Part shown: one piece after another, positions 8,789-16,588 of the stretch | How positions within the stretch are numbered: position 1 is the first letter of the stretch | Layout of the letters: each line of letters begins with the position of its first letter | Source of the DNA: Opitutia bacterium Tous-C1TDCM | GTDB taxonomy: Bacteria > Verrucomicrobiota > Verrucomicrobiia > Opitutales > Opitutaceae | Direction of reading: 5' to 3' | Assembly: GCA_002288455.1 (NCBI GenBank) | Contig: NEUS01000004.1 | Location: 1-64,000 of the forward strand | DNA length: 64,000 bases | Program-made: the position numbers and the translations under genes | Notes under the pieces: generated by a model | Told to the model about the DNA's origin: nothing | The model's database searches: none | What the model saw: the letters and a program-made list of their open reading frames with translations, nothing else

Positions 8789-9444
8789 CGCCGCCGGCGC
8801 CGCGCAAGGCGGTCGTGTTCGATCTCGACGGCACGCTGCTCGACAGTCTGGGGCTGGTGCTGGCGGCGATCACGCATGCGGTCGCGCCGTTCGGCGGCAA
8901 GCCGACGCGGGAAATCTTCGCGAACCTGGGCGGGCCGCCGGAGCGCTTCATGCTCGATCTGGTCGGCGACGCGCGGCACCTGCCCGAGGCCCTGCGCCGC
9001 ATGGGCGATTTCCATTCGGAACACGAGGGGCTGATCGCGCCCTATGCCGGCGCCCTGGATTTGCTGGCGACGTTGCGCGAGCGGGGCGTGGCGGCCGCGG
9101 TCTGGACCGGGCGGGATCGCAAATCGGCCGAACATCTCCTGCGGTCGCGCGGTTTGGCGGACGCGATGCACGCCGTGGTCTGCGGCGACGATTTTACCTC
9201 CCACAAGCCGGATCCGGAAGGACTCAGGCACATTCTCGAAGGGCTGTCGGTCCGGCCGGAGGAAGCGCTGCTGGTCGGCGACGCGGACGTGGATGTGCTC
9301 GGCGGCCGGGCGGGCGGGGTGGATACGGTGCTGATCCGGCACGAGCGCCGGGTCGCCGCGGAGGTGGGCGAATTGGCGTGGCGCACCGTGGCGACGCCGG
9401 CGGAGGCCTATGCGCTGGTCCGCGGTGCGGCGCCGATCCGCTAG
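8785..9444 (+). CDS. HAD-superfamily phosphatase (phosphoglycolate-phosphatase-like)
   Basis: A 219-aa haloacid-dehalogenase hydrolase expected to dephosphorylate a small metabolite. Motif I is VFDLDGTLLDS with the nucleophile Asp13 and Asp15. Motif II is in AVWTGRD, motif III in SHKPDPEG, and motif IV is LVGDADVDVLGG. A four-helix cap lies between motif I and motif II, as in Gph and beta-phosphoglucomutase relatives. The ATG overlaps the stop of the LolA-like gene. The substrate cannot be read from sequence; phosphoglycolate is only the commonest guess. Confidence 0.87.
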   Translation: MTPPAPRKAVVFDLDGTLLDSLGLVLAAITHAVAPFGGKPTREIFANLGGPPERFMLDLVGDARHLPEALRRMGDFHSEHEGLIAPYAGALDLLATLRERGVAAAVWTGRDRKSAEHLLRSRGLADAMHAVVCGDDFTSHKPDPEGLRHILEGLSVRPEEALLVGDADVDVLGGRAGGVDTVLIRHERRVAAEVGELAWRTVATPAEAYALVRGAAPIR

Positions 9445-9561
9445 CGGCCGGCGCCGGCACGGGGAAGCGCCGGTTTGGCGGGCGCGGAAGTTTTTCGTTG
9501 CCGCCGGGGCGGTGCCACTGCCAGTTAGGTGCCGTCGTCAGCAACAGCCCCGTACGTCGTC

Positions 9562-9879
9562 ATGGCCAAAAACTCCCGCAAGCCGTCCGCCCCGCTCACA
9601 TTCGATCTGCCCGAGTCGCTCATCGCCCGCATTGAAGCCGTCCGTCGCGGACACGGTTTCGCCACCGCGAGCGAGGTCGTCCGCACGGCGATCGCCGGTT
9701 ACGATTTCGACGGCGCCGTGCCGACCCGGGATCCGCACCGCCAGATTTCGGTCCGCATCACCACCGACCAGCGTGCGACGCTGAAGCGCTTCGCGAAGAA
9801 GAAAAACGCGAGCGTCGGCGAACTCCTCCGGCTCGCGATCGAAGCGATGCCCGCGAAGGCCGCGAAGAAGAAGAGCTGA
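9562..9879 (+). CDS. double ribbon-helix-helix DNA-binding protein
   Basis: A 105-aa basic protein that appears to contain two ribbon-helix-helix units in one chain. The first is LTFDLPESLIARIEAVRRGHGFATASEVVRTAI (about 12-46). The second is QISVRITTDQRATLKRFAKKKNASVGELLRLAI (about 60-93). RHH proteins normally dimerise to make one DNA-binding unit, so one chain could form a pseudo-dimer. The ATG at 9562 gives MAKNSRKPS; the longer ORF-track start adds no family sequence. No toxin gene is adjacent, so an antitoxin role is not supported. It is followed by its own terminator and is probably a monocistronic regulator or chromosome-binding protein. Confidence 0.75.
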   Translation: MAKNSRKPSAPLTFDLPESLIARIEAVRRGHGFATASEVVRTAIAGYDFDGAVPTRDPHRQISVRITTDQRATLKRFAKKKNASVGELLRLAIEAMPAKAAKKKS

Positions 9880-9910
9880 GACGGTCGGCTTCCGGCCCCC
9901 GCCCTTTCCG

Positions 9911-9936
9911 GCGCCATCCAGCGATGGCGCTTTTTT
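9911..9936 (+). terminator. intrinsic terminator after the RHH gene
   Basis: The perfect arms GCGCCATC / GATGGCGC with a four-base CAGC loop are followed by six Ts. Confidence 0.88.
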
Positions 9937-10008
9937 GTGCGTGCGGCAGCGCGCGACCCGCGGGCTTGCTTTTGGCGAGGCGCGACCTTTTCGTCGCCGG
10001 AATTGTCC

Positions 10009-11202
10009 ATGAGCAACCCTCCTGCGCCACTGTCCACCTGGGCCCGCAACGTTTCGCCTTCGCCGACGCTCGCGGTCGATGCCAAGGCCAAGGCCCTGCA
10101 AGCCGCGGGTGAAGATGTCTGTGGTTTCGCCGCCGGCGAACCCGACTTCGACACTCCCGAACATATCAAGGAGGCGTGCATCGCCGCCCTGCGGGGCGGG
10201 AAAACAAAGTACGCGCCGACGCCCGGGATCGAGCCGCTGCGGCAGGCGATCGTCGACCGCTACCTCGCCGAGTACGGCCTGAAGGCGGCGCCGTCGCAGG
10301 TCATCGTTTCACCCGGCGGCAAGTTCAATTGCTACCTGGGCGTGCTGGCGACATGCTCGCCCGGCGACGAAGTCATCGTGCCCGCGCCCTATTGGGTCAG
10401 CTATCCCGAGATGGTGAAGCTCGCCGGCGCGGTGCCGAAGTTCGTCCTCGCCGACGACAAGACCGGCTTCCGGCTCACGCCCGCCATGGTCGAGGCCGCG
10501 ATCACGCCGCGCACCCGGCTGCTGATCATCAATTCGCCCTCGAATCCCACCGGCGCCGTCTACACGCGCCAGGAACTCGAGGCCATCGTCGCCGTCGCGC
10601 TGAAGCACAATCTCTACATCCTCTCGGACGAGATGTATGAACATCTCGTATACGACGGCGCGAAGCCGACGTGCATCGCGACGTTCTCGAAAGAGGCCGA
10701 GGCGCGCACGATCACGGTCGCCGGATTCTCGAAGACCTACGCGATGACGGGATGGCGCATCGGCACGACGCTGGCGCCGGCGCCGATCGCGAAGGCGATC
10801 TCGGAGCTGCAGAGCCAGATGTCGTCGAACGTGACGACCTTCGCGCAATTCGGGGCGCTCGCCGCGTTGAAGGAAAAGGAAAAGACCGCCGCCGCCCTGA
10901 AGGTGATGCTGACGGCCTTCGACCGCCGCCGGAAGCTGTTGCACGCCGAGCTGAACAAGATCCCCGGGATCTCGTGCCTGCTCGCCGAGGGTGCGTTCTA
11001 CCTGTTCCCGAATATCTCGAGCTTCGGCCTGACCGATCTCGAATTCTGCAACCGCTTGCTCGACCAGGAGAAGGTCGCCGCCGTCCCCGGCAGCGCGTTC
11101 GGCGCCGAGGGCTACCTCCGGCTCAGCTACGCCACGAGCGACGAGATTATCGTCAAGGGCGTGACCCGGCTGGCGAAGTTCTGCGCGGAACTGAAGAAGT
11201 AA
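10009..11202 (+). CDS. pyridoxal-phosphate aminotransferase, class I (aspartate aminotransferase-like)
   Basis: A 397-aa fold-type I aminotransferase close to the AspC/AAT I-gamma group. The PLP-binding lysine is K242 in [13 protein letters not shown]. Other conserved pieces are [59 protein letters not shown] and the C-terminal YLRLSYATS with the carboxylate-binding Arg. It most likely transfers amino groups between aspartate and 2-oxoglutarate, but close relatives accept aromatic amino acids or prephenate. The ATG at 10009 yields [20 protein letters not shown], the usual family start. It has its own terminators on both sides and is probably monocistronic. Confidence 0.93.
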   Translation: MSNPPAPLSTWARNVSPSPTLAVDAKAKALQAAGEDVCGFAAGEPDFDTPEHIKEACIAALRGGKTKYAPTPGIEPLRQAIVDRYLAEYGLKAAPSQVIVSPGGKFNCYLGVLATCSPGDEVIVPAPYWVSYPEMVKLAGAVPKFVLADDKTGFRLTPAMVEAAITPRTRLLIINSPSNPTGAVYTRQELEAIVAVALKHNLYILSDEMYEHLVYDGAKPTCIATFSKEAEARTITVAGFSKTYAMTGWRIGTTLAPAPIAKAISELQSQMSSNVTTFAQFGALAALKEKEKTAAALKVMLTAFDRRRKLLHAELNKIPGISCLLAEGAFYLFPNISSFGLTDLEFCNRLLDQEKVAAVPGSAFGAEGYLRLSYATSDEIIVKGVTRLAKFCAELKK

Positions 11203-11230
11203 ACCCGCCGGATCGATCCGGATTTACCGA

Positions 11231-11259
11231 TGCGCGGCCGGCCGGCCGCGCATTTTTTT
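11231..11259 (+). terminator. intrinsic terminator after the aminotransferase
   Basis: A 22-base perfect palindrome, TGCGCGGCCGGCCGGCCGCGCA, is followed by seven Ts. It also lies just beyond the end of the convergent DUF1428 gene. Confidence 0.85.
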
Positions 11260-11270
11260 GCCGCCGGCCG

Positions 11271-11666
11271 TCAGCGGCGGCCCGATTTGGCCGCAGTCCG
11301 GACGGGGCCGTCGACGATGATGGCGAAGCCGCCGCAGAGCATGCGCGCGGGATCGAAGGGCAGTTTTTGCGGGTCGCACATGGCCTGAAGTCGCGGGTCG
11401 GCGAGGGCGCGGCGGTTGACGCGGTCGCGGTGCGCCCGCGACTTGAAGCGGATCCAGGCGAAGATCGCGGTTTCGCTTTGCTTCAGTTTCAGGGAGCGCA
11501 CGAACGTGGCGCCGAAGGGCAGAGCGAGATCGTCGCCGGCGCATTCCTGATAGTCGATCGCCCCGTGCCCGAGCCAGACGGCGGCGGCGCGCCGCGCGAG
11601 ACGACGGTAGGCGGGAAGATTGCGCTTGGGGAGGGGAATGACGAAGCCGTCGACGTAGGCGGGCAT
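11271..11666 (-). CDS. DUF1428 family protein (YbaA-like)
   Basis: A 131-aa cytosolic protein of the DUF1428 family, a small alpha/beta ferredoxin-like fold of unknown function. The family start AYVDGFVIPLPKRNLPAYRRLA is intact, as are WLGHGAIDYQECAGDDL, FAWIRFKSRAHRDRVN and the C-terminal RMLCGGFAIIVDG. DUF1428 and YCII/DGPF proteins often occur near ECF42-type sigma factors, and both flank the divergent region here, which makes it a plausible member of that regulon. Confidence 0.9.
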   Translation of the reverse strand: MPAYVDGFVIPLPKRNLPAYRRLARRAAAVWLGHGAIDYQECAGDDLALPFGATFVRSLKLKQSETAIFAWIRFKSRAHRDRVNRRALADPRLQAMCDPQKLPFDPARMLCGGFAIIVDGPVRTAAKSGRR

Positions 11667-11843
11667 GGGAGATTCGGATTTGAAAGGTGGGGCTGAACCC
11701 GGGAAGGAATACCGAGAGGCAACGAATCGGAACCGGCCGCGCGGACAGGCCGCGGCTTTTTCGCGGGGGGTGTCCGTTTGCGGGGCGCGGATTCGTTGTG
11801 GCAGTGAACCCGCTCAACCGCCTTAGCTTTTCCGCCGCGCGCC

Positions 11844-12251
11844 ATGAATCCGCCTTCACCCCCGCCGAACCCGACCTACCTGCTGCTCTTCCGGAACACC
11901 GGTCCGGAAACCCACCGGCATCTGTCCGCCGAGGAACGCCAGCAGCTCATGCAACGCTGGAACGCCTGGTTCGAGGGGCTGCTTGCCACCGGTGAGGCGG
12001 TCGAGGGCCAGCCCTTGGAAACGGAGACGCGCCTGGTGTCCGGCGCGACCGGCCAGCGCGTGGTCGACGGACCGTATCCGGAAGCGAAGGAGGCGATCGG
12101 CGGTTACGTGCGGCTCGAAGTGCCGGATCTCGCCGCGGCCACGGCGATCGCGCAGCGGCATCCGGGACTTGAATACGGCCTGGAGATCGAAATCCGGAAG
12201 CTGGTCGACGACTGCCACCTCGGCGTGACGACGCGCCGGCAGCCGCGCTGA
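11844..12251 (+). CDS. YCII/DGPF-domain protein
   Basis: A 135-aa dimeric alpha/beta-barrel-like protein of the YCII family. It begins TYLLLFRNTG and contains VVDGPYPEAKEAIGGYVRLEV, the DGPF-like signature that gives the family its name. The biochemical role is not established. It sits 16 bases upstream of the ECF42-type sigma factor, the classic partner arrangement, so the two form an operon. Upstream (about 11770-11795) there is a weak TGTCCG...CGTT pair that could be an ECF42 promoter, but the match is too poor to annotate separately. Confidence 0.9.
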   Translation: MNPPSPPPNPTYLLLFRNTGPETHRHLSAEERQQLMQRWNAWFEGLLATGEAVEGQPLETETRLVSGATGQRVVDGPYPEAKEAIGGYVRLEVPDLAAATAIAQRHPGLEYGLEIEIRKLVDDCHLGVTTRRQPR

Positions 12252-12267
12252 ACGGGACGGGGGCGCG

Positions 12268-13551
12268 ATGGCGAATCCACCGGACGACCCCGGCACGCGG
12301 CGCCCGGCGCAGCTGGTGGAGCATTTTTTCCGGCACGAAACCGGCCGCCTGCACGGCGTGCTGATCCGGATGCTGGGGGCCGAGCACCTCGCGCTGGCGG
12401 AGGACGTGGCGCAGGAGGCGCTGTTGCGGGCGTTGCGGACCTGGTCGATCGGCGGGGTGCCGCCGAATCCGTCGGCATGGATCACGCAGGTGGCGAAGAA
12501 CCTCGCGCTCGACGCGCTCCGGCACCGGCGGATGGCGCACACGAAGGAGCCCGGGCTGGCGCGGCATTTCGAGCAACTGCGCGGCGGCGGGGAGAGCGAG
12601 CCCGAGATCCGGGACGATACGCTCCGGCTGCTGTTCGGCTGCTGCCATCCGGCGATCGCGGCGGATGCGCAGGTGGTGCTGGCGCTGAAGGTCCTGTGCG
12701 GGTTCGGCAACGGCGAGATTGCGCGGGCATTCTTCGCGAGCGAAGCGGCGATCGAGAAACAGCTGACGCGCACCAAGCAGCGGATCCGGGACGCGGGGAT
12801 CGGCTTCGAGGTGCCGGCCGGGCCGGACCTGGGGGCGCGGCTCGACGGCGTGCTGGCCGCGCTCTACCTGCTGTTCAACGAAGGCTACAAGGCTTCGGAC
12901 GGGGAGCGGCTGGTGCGGCAAGAGCTTTCCGCGGAAGCGGTGCGGCTGATGGAAATCCTCGTCGCGCATCCGGCGGGCAACGTGCCGCGGGCGCACGCGC
13001 TGCTGGCCCTGATGCTGCTGAATGCGGCGCGGTTCCCGACCCGGCTGGACGAGGCCGGCGCCCTGCTGCGGCTGCGGGACCAGGACCGCACGAAGTGGCA
13101 CGGCGGGCTGGTCGCGCGCGGGCTGCACCACCTGGCGGAGGCGGCGCAGGGTTCGGAACTGGGCGAGTACCATTTGCAGGCGGGCATCGCGGCGCTCCAC
13201 TGCACGGCGCCGGATCATGCGGGCACGGACTGGCCCGGAATTTTGCGCCACTACGACGCGCTGGCGCGGCTGAAGCCGTCGCCGGTGGTGGCGTTGAACC
13301 GGGCGGTGGCGTTGGCCGAAGTGGCCGGCGCGCAGGCGGGGCTGGACGCGGTGGCGGCGATGCCGGAGCGGGAGCGGATGGAGTCCCACTACTTGCTGCA
13401 CGCGGTGGTCGGGGAGTTGCAGTGGCGGCGGCAGGACCACGCGGCCGCGGCGCAGAGTTTCCGGCGGGCGCTGCAACTCGCGCAGGTGGGACCGGAGCAG
13501 CAGTTTCTCCTCCGCGGGCTGGAGCGGAGCGCCGGAACGGCCGGGCCCTGA
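12268..13551 (+). CDS. RNA polymerase ECF42-type sigma factor with TPR-like C-terminal extension
   Basis: A 427-aa sigma factor much longer than ordinary ECFs. Sigma-2 is near residues 20-95 (EDVAQEALLRALRTW, PSAWITQVAKNLALDALRHRR). Sigma-4 follows (ALKVLCGFGNGEIARAFFASEAAIEKQLTRTKQRIRDAG). The remaining C-terminal half is helical (LYLLFNEGYKASDGERLVR, HYDALARLKPSPVVALNRAVALAEV), resembling TPR hairpins, which is the hallmark of ECF42. No anti-sigma factor is encoded nearby; in ECF42 the extension is thought to take over regulation. The upstream DGPF gene is the expected target class. Confidence 0.92.
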   Translation: MANPPDDPGTRRPAQLVEHFFRHETGRLHGVLIRMLGAEHLALAEDVAQEALLRALRTWSIGGVPPNPSAWITQVAKNLALDALRHRRMAHTKEPGLARHFEQLRGGGESEPEIRDDTLRLLFGCCHPAIAADAQVVLALKVLCGFGNGEIARAFFASEAAIEKQLTRTKQRIRDAGIGFEVPAGPDLGARLDGVLAALYLLFNEGYKASDGERLVRQELSAEAVRLMEILVAHPAGNVPRAHALLALMLLNAARFPTRLDEAGALLRLRDQDRTKWHGGLVARGLHHLAEAAQGSELGEYHLQAGIAALHCTAPDHAGTDWPGILRHYDALARLKPSPVVALNRAVALAEVAGAQAGLDAVAAMPERERMESHYLLHAVVGELQWRRQDHAAAAQSFRRALQLAQVGPEQQFLLRGLERSAGTAGP

Positions 13552-13798
13552 TTCGCCGCTTGCGGTTCCGGTTCCGGGCGGAATGCTGCGCGTATCACCA
13601 CGGGGTTTTCTTCGCCGGTTCCGCGCTCTGGACCGGTCTCGTAGCGGCAGAGCCGGCAGTGTTTCCGACTCGCCCATGCAATCCAGCCCCTCTTCAACCG
13701 CGCCACGCCGTTCCGGGATCCGGACGGCGGTTTCGCGCGGGCGGGCGGGAGCGGACCGGCGGACGCGCCATCACCCTTTAGAACGGCTTCGGCCGGCG

Positions 13799-13815
13799 TT
13801 TCTCGTTCCGAGAAA
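13799..13815. repeat. perfect inverted repeat upstream of a small ORF
   Basis: TTTCTCG-TTC-CGAGAAA is a perfect 7-bp inverted repeat with a three-base centre. It ends 19 bases before the small ORF start and could be an operator or a 5'-UTR hairpin; there is no T-run, so it is not a terminator. Confidence 0.5.
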
Positions 13816-13834
13816 CACAGGAGACGACAACCCG

Positions 13835-13903
13835 ATGGAAAATGATGCAGCCCTTCCTGCCCGCGCCGCCCCGCGCGACCCAAAGTCCGACGAGGATCCG
13901 TAG
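13835..13903 (+). CDS. possible 22-aa small ORF
   Basis: ATG at 13835 is preceded by AGGAG (13819-13823), a reasonable ribosome site with an 11-base gap. The peptide, MENDAALPARAAPRDPKSDEDP, is acidic and proline-rich with no membrane segment. The inverted repeat just upstream adds weight, but the ORF is short and could be chance. I do not recognise it. Confidence 0.3.
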   Translation: MENDAALPARAAPRDPKSDEDP

Positions 13904-13956
13904 CGGCCGGCCCGGACCCGGTCCGGCGACCGGTGGCGGTCGGCCGGGATCGGCGA

Positions 13957-13984
13957 GCTGAAAGATGAACGACGAGGGGCGAAC
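13957..13984 (+). repeat. degenerate heptamer array
   Basis: Four consecutive seven-base units (GCTGAAA GATGAAC GACGAGG GGCGAAC) resemble the clearer GTTGARN arrays elsewhere in the window. The assignment is by pattern only. Confidence 0.45.
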
Positions 13985-14070
13985 GTCCGGAAACCGGAGT
14001 GTTGCCCGGACGGAAAAGACTCCGGCCGACCCGGGAAGAACCGGCGGCGAGGCTCAGGCGGAATCAGGCG

Positions 14071-14098
14071 GTTGAAAGTTGAAGGTTGAAGGATCGAT
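14071..14098 (+). repeat. GTTGARN heptamer array ending GATCGAT
   Basis: GTTGAAA GTTGAAG GTTGAAG GATCGAT, followed by CCGCCGAGG. The same final heptamer and CC(G/A)CCGAGG tail occur at 45606. It lies beyond the 3' end of the TonB receptor gene. Confidence 0.8.
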
Positions 14099-14200
14099 CC
14101 GCCGAGGCACGGAAAACGGCGCCGCAGCGGGTAACCCGGGAAACCGGACGGTTCTGCTCCCGGCTCCCGACCCAGCGCTCTCGCCGGCATGGTTTTCGGC

Positions 14201-16450
14201 TCAGAACATGAGCCGATACGTGGCCGCCAGTTCGCGGCCGGCGCCGAACCGGGCCTGCGATTCGACGAGGTCGTAGTCGAAGAGGTTGCGCAGCGCGAAG
14301 CCGACACTGTGGAGAAATTTTTCCCGCCGGAAGCTGTAGTTCACGCCGAGCCCGGAGAGCGCGTAGCCCGGAAACCGCAGCGCATAGCGTTGCCGGTCCT
14401 CGTAGGCGGCGATGTATCCGGAAAGGTAGGACCAGCTGTAGGAGCAGGAGAGGCCCTGCCAGCGCCCGGGGCCGAAGGCGTAGCCGAGGGAGGCGGATGC
14501 GTTGAACGGCGGGTAGCGGGTGAGTTCGCGGCCGACTTCTTCCGGGAGATCGGGCGAAGCGGTGGTGACGGCGCGGGTGTAGGTGACGCGGGTGCCGAAA
14601 GCGAGGCGCGGCGTGAGCCGCCAGCGGCCCTCGAGTTTCGCGCCGCGGAAGGTCTCCTCGCCGGAGGCGACGAGCTGCGGCTGGGTCTGGGTGGCGTCGC
14701 GGATCGGGTCGTTGTAGAGCGGGTTGCGCCGGAGGATATTCTGGTTGAAGAGCGAGAAGGCGGTGAGGGTGAGATCGACGTTGGGCGAGGGCAGCCGGGC
14801 CTTGAGCCCGCCTTCGACGCCGCGGGTCGATTCGTTGCCCTGGATCCGGCCGGTGCGGGCGTCGACGCGCATCGAAGGCTCGAACGCGGTGCTGGCGGTG
14901 AGAAACAGCAGGAGCCGGCTCGGGATCGCCTGGTAGTTGACCCCGGAGTGGTAGGTCAGGCGCGAGGTCCGGTCGTCGAGGAACGCGCGGGCGGCACCGG
15001 GCCGGCGGTCGTGGATCCGGATGGCGGCGAGGTCCTGGCGCAAACCGGCGGTGAGCACGACGCGGCCCGCGGCGAAGCCGGCGCGTTCGCCGAGTTCGAA
15101 GGAGGCGTAGCGGCCGCGGTCGCGGCGGTCGGCGATGACGCGGCGGTAGAGTGCGCGGCTGAAGGGCGGCCGGTAGTAGTCGGGGGCGACGGGATCGAAA
15201 TTGCGCACGGCGGCGGGCAGGGCGTTGCGGTCGGCGGCGGTCAGGCCGAATTCCTCGCGCAGGGCGTCCGTCCACGTGTGGCTGGCGGCGAACATCACCT
15301 TGTGCTCGGCGTGCCAGCGGCGGAAACGGCCGGTGGCCTCGAAATGGGCGAGCCAGGTGCGCATCGGCTGCTCGCTGTGGGTCGGTTCGCGGATGCCCTC
15401 GAAGCGGCCGAGGGCGACGTTGTAGAGGGAGGTGGTGAAACGGTCCTGCTCGATCCGGCGCATCCAGGTTTCGAGCCCGGCGCGGACGGCGACGCGCGGA
15501 TGCGGCTGGCCGTCGAAGACGACGGAGGCGGCCGCGGTGCGGCGGCGGAGACCGGCCTGCGGACCGACGGTATTGAAGCCGGCGAGCGGGAGGTAGGGGC
15601 CGACGATGCGGTCGCCGGCGAAACGGCGGTATTCGGGCGTCCCGGCCGCCGCGGTCGCGCGCGTTTGCCGGAAATCGACGGCGAAGAGGGTGCTGGCGGC
15701 GGAATTGTGGCGCCAGGTGACGGCGGCGTTGACGCTGCGGGTGTCGGTGGCGGCGTCGGTTTCGGGGCCTTTGCGCCGGCTCCAATCCGAGGCGAAGCGG
15801 TGCCAGACGCGGTTGGGGACGGTGGGGCCGGTGACTTCGAGCAGCGCGGATTGGCGGCGCAGGGAGGACAGCGAGTAGTCGAAGCGTTTGCCGGCGGCGG
15901 CGCGGGGCCGGGCGGTAATAAAATCCTGGATACCGCCCGGGGCGGCGCGGCCGAGCACCGGCACCAGGGCGCCCTGGATGACGACGGTGCGGTTGGTGTT
16001 GAGCATGTCGGACGAGCCCATGGTCGCGAAGCCGTTGCGCAGGAGCGGGGCCGGGAAGCCGCGCAGGGCGACGCGGCTGTCGGCGGTGGCGAGATCGACG
16101 GCGGACGGATTGGCGATCAGCACCAATTCCGCCTGGATTTCCATGGCGCCGGGATCGTCCTCGAGGGATTCGGCGGTGATCAGGTCGTTGGAGAAAGGGG
16201 AATCGCGGAGTTGCTGTTCGTAGGAGCCCATGCCGGTGGCATCGAAGCCGGGGTCGTCGTTCCGGGCGCGGACCTGGACGGCGTCGATTTTGACCACGTC
16301 CTCGTCCGGGACTTTGGCGGCGGCGGGCTGGGCGGTGCCGGGGGCGGGCGGGGGCGCATCGGGGCGGACCGTCTGGCCGGCCAAGGGGATGCCCCCGAGG
16401 AGAACGAGGAGAAGCGCGAGAAGCGGGGGTTTCGCCGCGGAAAAAACCAT
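14201..16450 (-). CDS. TonB-dependent outer-membrane receptor
   Basis: A 749-aa outer-membrane transporter taking up an unknown ligand with TonB energy. From the ATG at 16450 the signal peptide is MVFSAAKPPLLALLLVLLGGIPLAGQ; the ORF-track start at 16489 adds 13 unlikely residues. A plug domain follows (IDAVQVRARNDDPGFDATGMG, DSRVALRGFPAPLLRNGF, VVIQGALVPVLGRAAPGGIQDF). The rest is beta-barrel with many alternating aromatic strands, ending ATYRLMF with the terminal Phe that the BAM complex recognises. The barrel is short for the family. Its neighbour on the other strand is a Tat-exported esterase-like hydrolase; a shared substrate is possible but unproven. Confidence 0.88.
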   Translation of the reverse strand: MVFSAAKPPLLALLLVLLGGIPLAGQTVRPDAPPPAPGTAQPAAAKVPDEDVVKIDAVQVRARNDDPGFDATGMGSYEQQLRDSPFSNDLITAESLEDDPGAMEIQAELVLIANPSAVDLATADSRVALRGFPAPLLRNGFATMGSSDMLNTNRTVVIQGALVPVLGRAAPGGIQDFITARPRAAAGKRFDYSLSSLRRQSALLEVTGPTVPNRVWHRFASDWSRRKGPETDAATDTRSVNAAVTWRHNSAASTLFAVDFRQTRATAAAGTPEYRRFAGDRIVGPYLPLAGFNTVGPQAGLRRRTAAASVVFDGQPHPRVAVRAGLETWMRRIEQDRFTTSLYNVALGRFEGIREPTHSEQPMRTWLAHFEATGRFRRWHAEHKVMFAASHTWTDALREEFGLTAADRNALPAAVRNFDPVAPDYYRPPFSRALYRRVIADRRDRGRYASFELGERAGFAAGRVVLTAGLRQDLAAIRIHDRRPGAARAFLDDRTSRLTYHSGVNYQAIPSRLLLFLTASTAFEPSMRVDARTGRIQGNESTRGVEGGLKARLPSPNVDLTLTAFSLFNQNILRRNPLYNDPIRDATQTQPQLVASGEETFRGAKLEGRWRLTPRLAFGTRVTYTRAVTTASPDLPEEVGRELTRYPPFNASASLGYAFGPGRWQGLSCSYSWSYLSGYIAAYEDRQRYALRFPGYALSGLGVNYSFRREKFLHSVGFALRNLFDYDLVESQARFGAGRELAATYRLMF

Positions 16451-16588
16451 GCCGCGGCCAGCTTCGCGGAAAGGGCCGGCGGGTCGCAACGCCGAAGCGG
16501 CGGCGGCCGCCGGTTTTTCGCGGTCGGACGAGGCGGCTGAACTCGGCGCTTTCCAGAGCGGGCCGGGCGCGTTGTGCTCGCCGGCGCG

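Larger units (their letters stand above)
13552..14200. other. 650-base non-coding stretch with repeats
   Basis: Between the sigma factor and the convergent TonB receptor lie a perfect short inverted repeat, one possible 22-codon ORF and two heptamer arrays, each listed separately. Longer ORFs here (for example 13583-13903) look like ordinary high-GC noise. No RNA gene is recognisable. Confidence 0.6.

Noticed and set aside
9562-9879. Antitoxin of a toxin-antitoxin pair
   Set aside because: No small toxin-like ORF is adjacent; the gene stands between its own terminator and an unrelated gene.
14189-16540. 783-aa plus-strand ORF opposite the first TonB receptor
   Set aside because: Gly/Ala/Glu-rich shadow; the minus-strand protein has a signal peptide, plug and terminal Phe.
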